From: an uncultured Lachnospiraceae bacterium
GTDB lineage: Bacteria > Bacillota > Clostridia > Lachnospirales > Lachnospiraceae
Assembly: GCA_910588565.1 (NCBI GenBank)
Contig: CAJUPF010000061.1
Location: forward strand, 1-18,837
DNA: 18,837 nucleotides
Reading direction: 5' to 3'
The notes beneath the pieces were generated by a model that was given only the letters and a program-made list of their open reading frames with translations, was not told the origin of the DNA and ran no database searches. Positions 7,875-14,286 of the stretch are shown one piece after another. The translations under genes and the position numbers were made by a program. Each line of letters begins with the position of its first letter. The stretch's first letter is position 1.

Positions 7875-8034
7875 CCCATACTGTAACAGTTCAGCCTGCA
7901 GCTTCACTGTTACGGAATCCGGCCCATTTAAAGTTTGTCTGCGACAAAGGGGCCGGATTCCCGGCTGTTCTGCTTTACCTGCTGCTAACTGCGCAGCAAG
8001 TGCGCAGTTGCAGGCTGAACTGTTACCCCATACT
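7875..8034. mobile_element. MITE-like element, 144 bp, inside the heme operon
   Basis: The element (7883-8026) has perfect 18-bp terminal inverted repeats starting GTAACAGTTCAGCCTGCA, and perfect 8-bp flanking direct repeats CCCATACT (7875-7882 and 8027-8034). Internal stems are GGAATCCGGCCC/GGGCCGGATTCC (7914-7961), capped by TTTGTC/GACAAA (7934-7948), and AACTGCGCA/TGCGCAGTT (7987-8009). The architecture and end sequences match the element at 3756-3901. The right target duplication overlaps the stop codon of the importer ATPase gene. The left one lies just before the ribosome binding site region of the DUF454 gene. No protein is encoded. Confidence 0.85.
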
Positions 8035-8818
8035 ATACCGTCAATACAAATTTTTTGCCGTCTATTTCTGTTACGCCCAGCTCAATGCCATACAAGTTCC
8101 GAATACTTTCTGTAGAAATCACTTCTTTTGAATTGCCTTCCACAATGACTTTTCCGCCCAAAAGACCAATGATCCGGTCTGAAAAATGGATTGCCTGATT
8201 TATGTCATGAAGTACCATCACAATTGTAATTCCATAGTCCCGGTTTAATTTCCGCACCAGATTTAAAATCTCGATCTGATAGCGGATATCCAGATACGTC
8301 GTAGGCTCATCCAAAAACAGGATCTTCGTATTCTGCGCCAGCGCCATAGCAATCCACACCCGCTGCCTCTGGCCCCCGGATAATTTAGCCGCTTCCCGAT
8401 CACGGTATGCGGTAATGTCCGTAACCTCCATTGCCCATTCGATCCATTCTGTATCTTCTGCTTTGCAGCCTGAAAAAAACTTCATATGAGGCGTTCTGCC
8501 AAATCCCACCAGACGTTCCACCGTAATATCATCCGCGGAAGTATTGTACTGATGTACAATGGAGACTTTTTTTGCAAATTCAGAAAGCGTCATATCCAAA
8601 ATATTCTTACCATACAGCAGAATCTTCCCCCGATTCGGAGTCAGGTTTTTTGTCATCAGAGAAAACAGCGTGGATTTCCCGCATCCGTTTGCGCCCAGTA
8701 TCGTCGTAATTTTCCCTTTCTCTATTTCTAAGGAAGCGCCTTTTAATATCTTATTCGTTCCATAGGAAAAAGACAGGTCTTTTACCTCCATCGCAGGTTT
8801 TACCGTTTTAGTTTGCAT
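8033..8818 (-). CDS. htsC: Heme ABC importer ATPase (HtsC/HmuV type)
   Basis: This cytoplasmic ATPase of 261 residues would power heme import through the FecCD-type permease encoded just upstream. Motifs: Walker A GANGCGKST (42-50), Q-loop VHQ (Gln90), signature LSGGQRQR (146-153), Walker B ILFLDEPT (166-173) and the switch histidine in VLHDIN (H204), as usual in the FepC/BtuD group. The gene overlaps the permease gene by 11 bases. AGGAGG lies about 10 bases before the start. The heme assignment comes from the operon (Shp and HtsA-type proteins), since ATPases of this group are nearly identical for siderophores, cobalamin and heme. A MITE insertion touches the stop codon without changing the predicted length. 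Confidence 0.88.
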   Translation of the reverse strand: MQTKTVKPAMEVKDLSFSYGTNKILKGASLEIEKGKITTILGANGCGKSTLFSLMTKNLTPNRGKILLYGKNILDMTLSEFAKKVSIVHQYNTSADDITVERLVGFGRTPHMKFFSGCKAEDTEWIEWAMEVTDITAYRDREAAKLSGGQRQRVWIAMALAQNTKILFLDEPTTYLDIRYQIEILNLVRKLNRDYGITIVMVLHDINQAIHFSDRIIGLLGGKVIVEGNSKEVISTESIRNLYGIELGVTEIDGKKFVLTV

Positions 8819-9869
8819 ATTTTTTTGACCTCCTGAGCAAAATGATAAAGAATGGGCCTCCCACTACGCTCATAATCACAGCCGCACTGACTTCGTATGG
8901 CGCCGCAATGCTTCTTCCTATGGTATCTGCAAGAAGAAACGTAAACGCGCCGGCCAATGCGCTAAACGGCACAAGCGCCTTGTGATCGCTTCCCACCAAA
9001 ATTCTCCCAATATGCGGCACAATAAGGCCCAGAAAGCTGATTGCGCCGGCTATGGCCGTAGATATGCTTGCAAGAAGTACGGCCACAAGAGATATGCAGA
9101 TACGCGTGGCATTGACATTCATTCCCAAACTTTTCGCTGTCTTATCCTCAAGCGAAAGCAGATTGCATTCCCCTATAAACAGCATGGCGAGAAACAGCCC
9201 CGCTACAATATAAGGAAGCAATGTATATACATCTTCCCACGTCTTTTGCGTAATATTTGCTTCCACGATCGAAGCTACTCCGGACATATTCCCTCCTGTC
9301 ATGGAATTACATGCGCTTGCAAGTCCTGTAAACAAAGCGTCTACAGCCACACCGGTAAGAATAATCCGCAGCGGGCTAAGTCCGCCTTTCCACGACAGGC
9401 AGTACACCATGAAAAAGGCTGCCACACCGCCTGCAAAAGCCGCCAGCGGCGTGAAAAAATACCATGCAGGCGCAAAAGCAGTCATCAGCACCGCCGCAAA
9501 ACCGGCTCCGCTGGAAATCCCAATGATACCCGGATCTGCAAGGGGATTTTTCAGCACTGCCTGAAACAATACGCCGGATGCAGCAATCCCTGCGCCAGCC
9601 AGCATGGAAATGATAATTCTGGGGAAACGCAAATCCCAGACAGCCGCCACATTGGAATCATACTCCACGAACAGTCCCCACAGTAATTTTACAAATCCCA
9701 CCTGAAGGCTCCCTATATTAATTGCCGCAAAAAACAAAATAAGCAATAGCGCCGCTGTAATCAGAAAGGATGCCGTGGCGCGTACTTTCTTTTTTTTCTT
9801 TCTCTGCAGATCCTCCCGTCCTTCTACAGCCCGATTGTCCCGTCCGCTGTCCTTATTGATCTGTTTCAT
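8808..9869 (-). CDS. htsB: Heme ABC importer permease, FecCD family (HtsB type)
   Basis: This polytopic membrane protein of 353 residues would form the homodimeric channel of the importer. Family blocks are clear: LRFPRIIISMLAGAGIAASG, then GVLFQAVLKNPLADPGIIG, then SSGAGFAAVL. The C-terminal coupling region reads GAISFLGLIVPHIGRILVGSDH. About ten membrane helices are expected, after a basic cytoplasmic N-terminus with KKKKK. The start at 9869 is preferred over the ATG at 9905 because GGAGG (9876-9880) sits 6 bases upstream. With this start the gene overlaps the lipoprotein gene by 17 bases, in keeping with tight coupling. Substrate specificity follows from the binding protein, not from this sequence. 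Confidence 0.9.
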   Translation of the reverse strand: MKQINKDSGRDNRAVEGREDLQRKKKKKVRATASFLITAALLLILFFAAINIGSLQVGFVKLLWGLFVEYDSNVAAVWDLRFPRIIISMLAGAGIAASGVLFQAVLKNPLADPGIIGISSGAGFAAVLMTAFAPAWYFFTPLAAFAGGVAAFFMVYCLSWKGGLSPLRIILTGVAVDALFTGLASACNSMTGGNMSGVASIVEANITQKTWEDVYTLLPYIVAGLFLAMLFIGECNLLSLEDKTAKSLGMNVNATRICISLVAVLLASISTAIAGAISFLGLIVPHIGRILVGSDHKALVPFSALAGAFTFLLADTIGRSIAAPYEVSAAVIMSVVGGPFFIILLRRSKKYAN

Positions 9870-10953
9870 CTGCCGCCTCCTCTGTTTCCGGTTTTCCGAC
9901 GTCATTCGATTGTTTTTCAGCCTGCCGCGCCTTTGTACCGCTCTCGCCTGCCTGTTCTGTATCCGTATCGTGTTCCGGATACAGCATAGTCTGCAGTTCC
10001 ATCAATGCTTCCGGATACTGAAACGTGGCGCTCATGCCAAACAGCTCATAGGTCAAATCATAAACCCGTCCGTTTTTCACCGCTTCAAAATGTTTCCAGA
10101 TATCATTTGTTTCAAAGTCCTCCCGAAACATCTCTACGACCTGATCCGGCAGTGCATGCGCCGCCCGCAAAATAATATCCGGCTCCTTTGTTTTCATGTC
10201 CTCCGTATTCACTGTAAGAAATTCCTGATCACTTCCGGCATAGACATTCTCTCCGCCGGCCAATGCTGCCAGACTTCCCACATAAGAACGCTCCGTCGCT
10301 ATAATATAACTTCCGGGAAGTCCCATCAGAATCAGTACCTTAGGGTTTTCTTTCCCTTCGTTCTTTTTCTTATATTCCTCGTAAAATTCCATAAATTCAT
10401 CTACCAGTTCCTGTGCCTGCTCCTCGCGCCCGAAGATCTCTCCCAGTTCCTGAATGGAACGGTACATACCTTCCACACTGCGCAGATTTAAAAATGCCCA
10501 TTGTGTGTCAAGCTCTTCATATTTGGGCTGCAAATCCGTCTGCAAAGACGACGGGCTTAAAACCCAGTCAGGATACAAAGATGCCATAATCTCCATATCG
10601 GGGCTCATTGCCGCTCCCACTTTAGCAACATCTGTATAACGCTCCGGCAAAGAAAACACTGTGCTGCTGCACACGCCTGCCAGATCCAAATCCAGCCTGT
10701 CACAGATCTCTGCGGTTGCTATTGATGTGGCAATAATCCTCGGCTCTGTGTCCATAGACTGTACCATAGCTTTTGCTGCTTTCACAGCTGCCTGCTCCTT
10801 TGGATCGGTGATTTCCAGCATCGTTTCTATATCATCCGCTGATACTGTCATCGGATTGCTCTCCTCTCCTTCCGGATGCTGATCGACACAGCCGCACAAA
10901 AACAATGCTCCGTATAAAAGCAGGCAAAGGAACAACCAATTACGCATCTTCAT
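9853..10953 (-). CDS. htsA: Heme-binding lipoprotein of the ABC importer (HtsA/IsdE type)
   Basis: This surface lipoprotein of 366 residues would receive heme and hand it to the permease. The signal peptide ends in a lipobox L-C-G-C (lipidated Cys22). It is a class-III periplasmic-binding-protein fold. The two axial heme ligands of the HtsA/IsdE group are recognisable: Met116 in VGAAMSPDMEIM and His266 in ILRAAHALPDQV. They are 150 residues apart, the same spacing as Met79 and His229 reported for streptococcal HtsA. The C-terminus (about 328-366) is an unusual acidic, hydrophilic tail. Several ATGs are in frame; 10953 is chosen because AGGA (10962-10965) lies 8 bases upstream. The start overlaps the end of shp by 14 bases. 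Confidence 0.9.
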   Translation of the reverse strand: MKMRNWLFLCLLLYGALFLCGCVDQHPEGEESNPMTVSADDIETMLEITDPKEQAAVKAAKAMVQSMDTEPRIIATSIATAEICDRLDLDLAGVCSSTVFSLPERYTDVAKVGAAMSPDMEIMASLYPDWVLSPSSLQTDLQPKYEELDTQWAFLNLRSVEGMYRSIQELGEIFGREEQAQELVDEFMEFYEEYKKKNEGKENPKVLILMGLPGSYIIATERSYVGSLAALAGGENVYAGSDQEFLTVNTEDMKTKEPDIILRAAHALPDQVVEMFREDFETNDIWKHFEAVKNGRVYDLTYELFGMSATFQYPEALMELQTMLYPEHDTDTEQAGESGTKARQAEKQSNDVGKPETEEAADETDQ

Positions 10954-11962
10954 TCTCATATTCCTCATTGTCATAACCGCCCCATCTCCGCCAGTTCTTC
11001 CTGAAATAATAAACAATCCCAGCCGCCGCCAGAATAAGAATCAAACCGGATATCGTCATGGATATGGCCACTGCTACAATCAACTCCACAATCGGAATGC
11101 TGCTGTTTTCCGCTCTATTCTCCGGCTCTGCTTCCGCCTCTGCCGCGGTAGACAGACTAAGTCCCTGCGCACTGCTTAACGCTGCATCCAAAGCAGTATC
11201 CGCCGTCGGTGCGGCTGCTTGTTCTATGCTGCTTGTCAGCGCCGATTCCGTTATGACTGATTCAGACGCCTGCGCCGTTTTTTCCGCCGCATTCAAATCT
11301 GCCGTGCCGCTGTCTGTTTGTGCCATTGTTTCTGTATCTGTCTGCGCGGTATCTGCTGAATCTGTCTGCGCGGTATCCGCTGTATCCGTCTGCGCCGTAT
11401 CCGATCCGCTGTCTGCAGATTCCGCCACCATGGCAGCTGTCATGCCTGTTGTATTGCCCTCCGTATAATTATTCGGATAGAAATAAAAGACTACATCTCT
11501 TCCCATTGGCGTCACATACATACTGCACCTTACAATACAGTTTTCACTTGGTGCCTGAATACACAAATCTGAAGTCGTGCCATTGCTGTCGGAACCGTTT
11601 GCTGTTACCGTGGGAGTCACCGCTGACCATCCGGAATCTCCTACATTCTGTACGGAAAAACTCTGGCCTGAACTAAAATCCACTAAGCCAATGCGAAAGG
11701 TAAGATAATATGCGCCGCCCTCCGTTACTTCCATAATTCCAAAGTTTGAAATCGCTCCTTCTACCATGCCCTGTCCGGTTGCATACGAAGCCTGCCCGCC
11801 TGGGTCTTCAATTGCGCCTGTAACGGGATGCGCATAGCATCGGTTGATAATACAGCTGTATACCGTACCTGCTGCCGCCCGCACCAAAACCGCCGGAAAC
11901 AGAACCCCCTGCAAAAACAGAAGCAATGCCGCCAATACGCTTACCCGTTTCCTCCACTGCAT
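10940..11962 (-). CDS. shp: Shp-type cell-surface heme-binding protein
   Basis: This membrane-anchored surface protein of 340 residues should relay heme from the NEAT proteins to the HtsA-type lipoprotein. A signal peptide (about 1-30) precedes the Shp heme domain (about 32-168). Shp hallmarks are YSCIINRCYAHPVTGAIED, GQGMVEG and TPMGRDVVFYFYP. The two axial methionines of streptococcal Shp (Met66 and Met153) correspond to Met66 in GQGM and Met153 in PMGR; the numbering happens to coincide. A long Ser/Thr/Ala-rich stalk with 8-residue repeats (AQTDTADT type, about 185-270) leads to one membrane helix (about 290-320) and a short basic-then-acidic cytoplasmic tail. GGGGAGG lies 8 bases before the start. 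Only one base separates it from the upstream NEAT gene. Confidence 0.92.
   Translation of the reverse strand: MQWRKRVSVLAALLLFLQGVLFPAVLVRAAAGTVYSCIINRCYAHPVTGAIEDPGGQASYATGQGMVEGAISNFGIMEVTEGGAYYLTFRIGLVDFSSGQSFSVQNVGDSGWSAVTPTVTANGSDSNGTTSDLCIQAPSENCIVRCSMYVTPMGRDVVFYFYPNNYTEGNTTGMTAAMVAESADSGSDTAQTDTADTAQTDSADTAQTDTETMAQTDSGTADLNAAEKTAQASESVITESALTSSIEQAAAPTADTALDAALSSAQGLSLSTAAEAEAEPENRAENSSIPIVELIVAVAISMTISGLILILAAAGIVYYFRKNWRRWGGYDNEEYENEDA
11340..11411. repeat. 24-bp tandem repeats in the Shp stalk
   Basis: About three 24-bp units encode the eight-residue repeat in the Ser/Thr-rich stalk of the Shp protein. In-frame gain or loss of units would change stalk length and the reach of the heme domain through the wall. 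Confidence 0.65.
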
Positions 11963-11963
11963 T

Positions 11964-14156
11964 CTACAGACCTCCCCTGCTTTTCACCTTAAATAAAATA
12001 CCCGCTCCCGTCATCAGAACACTCATAACCGTTGGTATTGTCGCCGGACTCGGTTCCTCTGCAGCGCCGCCCGAAGATATTGTGCCTGTGTCTGCAGTCT
12101 GTGTCTGTGTCTCTGTATCTGCTGTTTGCGCCGATGCCTCCACAGTCGGTATTGTTTCTGTCGAAAGCCCTGCAAACTCAGACAATCCAGTATCCGTATC
12201 TTTTGGCTTGGATATTTCAGCGCTTTTTATCGAAGTGTTGCCGCCAGCAAGAGAAACGCTCCCACTCGAAAGAGGAGTATTTAAAGTAAGGCTGCTCTGA
12301 GGTACGGAAGTATTGCTGGGATTCGTATTCTGGTTATCCGCAAAATCATCATCCTTGTTTGTTGTAGATTTTAACGTATTCCAATCAAGAAAGAGAAATA
12401 CTGACTGTGTTCCTGTACCTGCCGAAATAGCTTCCATAATTGGAACATATACCTGCAGAGGCACATAACCGTCTTTTATAGCTTCCGAAATCAATGGGAA
12501 CGTCACCTGATTTGGATAATCCGTCCCATAAGTATCTGAAATCCGCACACCATTGCTATCCTGCTGCCAGGAATCTGCCGTAACCGCTTTTAAATTTCCC
12601 TGCGGCGAACCATAGCTGTCTATGGTATATCCTGTCTTATAGTATTTCACCTTACTTAAGTAACCATAACTTCCATTGATACTCAGCCCCATGAAATCCA
12701 ATGTTATTTTGTAATTTCCCTTAGTTACAGTCAGCTTGATTGTATGATTGACAGCATCATTAGCCATAGATGCCGTCCGCTTATCAATTTTATACATCTC
12801 GCCTGTAATCGCATAGACGCCATCCTCCAAATTGTCCTTATCCAGATTACGTTCCTCGTTATCTGCAGACGTCTTTGTCTCTTCCGGTGTTTTTGTTTCC
12901 GTCGATGTTTCTGCCGATACAGGCGTTTGAACCGGCGCAGGCGCCGCTTCCATTTCTTTCAATTTGGCATTGCTAATTGCCTGCAGAAGAAGGGCATACT
13001 GTTCGTTTACCTGTGTCTGTGTGGCAAAAGCATTATTGTAAACCTCCTGTGCCGCCTGAATCCGTTTTTTCATATCCGCTACATAATCATCCGCATAATC
13101 ACTGGTGGTATATTTGCCCGCAAGCTGTATCATATCGTTAAGATACTGTTTATCTGCATCTGCAAACAGATTTGCAACGGCATTCAGCGCCTGCGTCATA
13201 GCGTCCACCCCGGACTGCCCAATATCTGTACGATTCAAGGCATCCGTTCCAGTCGTCACTGCCTGTTCCAGCAAATCCACCATCTCCTGCGTATAATCCG
13301 CGGCAGCCACTGCCTGCTTAAGCCAGGCCAGCTGCTTTACTGCCGTATCAAGAGCGCTTTTTTCCGGCGCCGTCCATGTAAGCGTACTCCAGTCCAGCTG
13401 CAGACGGGCATACTGCTCCCCTCCTCCGGCGCTAATGGATTCCATAATCGGAACATATACTTTCATCCATACTTCCGCATCCTGATAAGCTACCGGCATA
13501 GTAATAGATTTCGGATATAGCTTCCCTTTGATCGCTGCATCCGTACCTGTATCCGGATCGTTGAAACGATCATAGACATCCTCGTAATATTCCTCCACAT
13601 TCCCGTCTGTAAATGCCGAAAACTGTGCATCCGTCATATCAGAAAACAGCCCATCCCAGTCGGGAAGGTAACTTAACTCAGAAAGATACCCCTGTCCCAA
13701 TCCTGGCACTGTAAGAAAAGAAAAATGAAGCTTTAGCGTAATTTCACCGTCTTCTGCAATCAGTTCCATAGGTTTTATAATCGCTTCATTTCCCATAGAT
13801 GCATTATCTGAGAAAGCTTGCCGCAAACTCCCCTGTATCGTGTAATCCCCACTGGAAAGAACAGATGCATCCGCCTTTTTTACCATCGCATTGCTGACCG
13901 CGTTCAGCAATGTAACATGATTGCTGATACGAAGGCTGCCGGCATTTTCGTCGCCAATGACTTGTGCGGAAGAATTTAACGCGCTTTGCAGAAGCGCTGC
14001 CGTTTCCTCCGTATAACCGCTGATATCCATCTGCATTGTCTGGGACACCACAGTCTGCAGCACACTTTTATCTGCTCCATAGGCAGGAATTGCAGACACC
14101 GCGGTTCCCAGCAAGATCAGCGCTGCCGCCAGAATGGCGGTTATTTTATATCTCAT
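11964..14156 (-). CDS. Cell-surface protein with two NEAT-like heme domains and C-terminal anchor
   Basis: This surface protein of 730 residues is predicted to bind heme. After a signal peptide (about 1-28) come a short helical region, NEAT-like domain 1 (about 101-256), a helical linker (about 263-400), a Thr/Glu/Pro-rich spacer and NEAT-like domain 2 (about 440-595). A Ser/Thr-rich stalk follows, then a C-terminal hydrophobic helix with KVKSR. Both domains keep the lip serine (SM at 120-121 and 463-464). The usual YxxxY of the heme strand is replaced by VPIME (235-239 and 571-575). There is no LPXTG; EEPSPATIP just before the helix loosely resembles an SPxTG sorting signal. The start at 14156 is chosen for its signal peptide and for GGGGG 8 bases upstream; an upstream in-frame ATG at 14312 would add a charged leader overlapping the previous gene. 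Confidence 0.82.
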   Translation of the reverse strand: MRYKITAILAAALILLGTAVSAIPAYGADKSVLQTVVSQTMQMDISGYTEETAALLQSALNSSAQVIGDENAGSLRISNHVTLLNAVSNAMVKKADASVLSSGDYTIQGSLRQAFSDNASMGNEAIIKPMELIAEDGEITLKLHFSFLTVPGLGQGYLSELSYLPDWDGLFSDMTDAQFSAFTDGNVEEYYEDVYDRFNDPDTGTDAAIKGKLYPKSITMPVAYQDAEVWMKVYVPIMESISAGGGEQYARLQLDWSTLTWTAPEKSALDTAVKQLAWLKQAVAAADYTQEMVDLLEQAVTTGTDALNRTDIGQSGVDAMTQALNAVANLFADADKQYLNDMIQLAGKYTTSDYADDYVADMKKRIQAAQEVYNNAFATQTQVNEQYALLLQAISNAKLKEMEAAPAPVQTPVSAETSTETKTPEETKTSADNEERNLDKDNLEDGVYAITGEMYKIDKRTASMANDAVNHTIKLTVTKGNYKITLDFMGLSINGSYGYLSKVKYYKTGYTIDSYGSPQGNLKAVTADSWQQDSNGVRISDTYGTDYPNQVTFPLISEAIKDGYVPLQVYVPIMEAISAGTGTQSVFLFLDWNTLKSTTNKDDDFADNQNTNPSNTSVPQSSLTLNTPLSSGSVSLAGGNTSIKSAEISKPKDTDTGLSEFAGLSTETIPTVEASAQTADTETQTQTADTGTISSGGAAEEPSPATIPTVMSVLMTGAGILFKVKSRGGL

Positions 14157-14208
14157 AACAGATTCCCCCTGACCCAATCTCATGTATCTTTTTCTCTTGT
14201 CATACGAA

Positions 14209-14237
14209 CAAGCCTGTGTCACGCAGGCACAGACTTG
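14209..14237 (-). other. Intercistronic hairpin between the two NEAT genes
   Basis: On the minus strand CAAGTCTGTG pairs with CACAGGCTTG (10 pairs including one T-G wobble) around a 9-base loop, midway in the 130-base gap between the two NEAT genes. No T tract follows, so it is more likely an RNA processing or stability element than a terminator. Expression of the genes on either side could therefore differ. Confidence 0.5.
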
Positions 14238-14286
14238 CCGATTTCTTGTTATAATGGTTTCCTGATCATGTAACGCTTCGCAGCTG

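Noticed and set aside
8982..9686. A 234-codon frame on the + strand
   Set aside because: It is entirely antisense to the FecCD permease; its Cys/His/Arg-rich composition is that of an antisense shadow, and it lacks a ribosome binding site.
12744..13520. A 258-codon frame on the + strand
   Set aside because: It is antisense to the second NEAT gene; the Arg/Cys/Ile-rich sequence matches no family and is a shadow frame.
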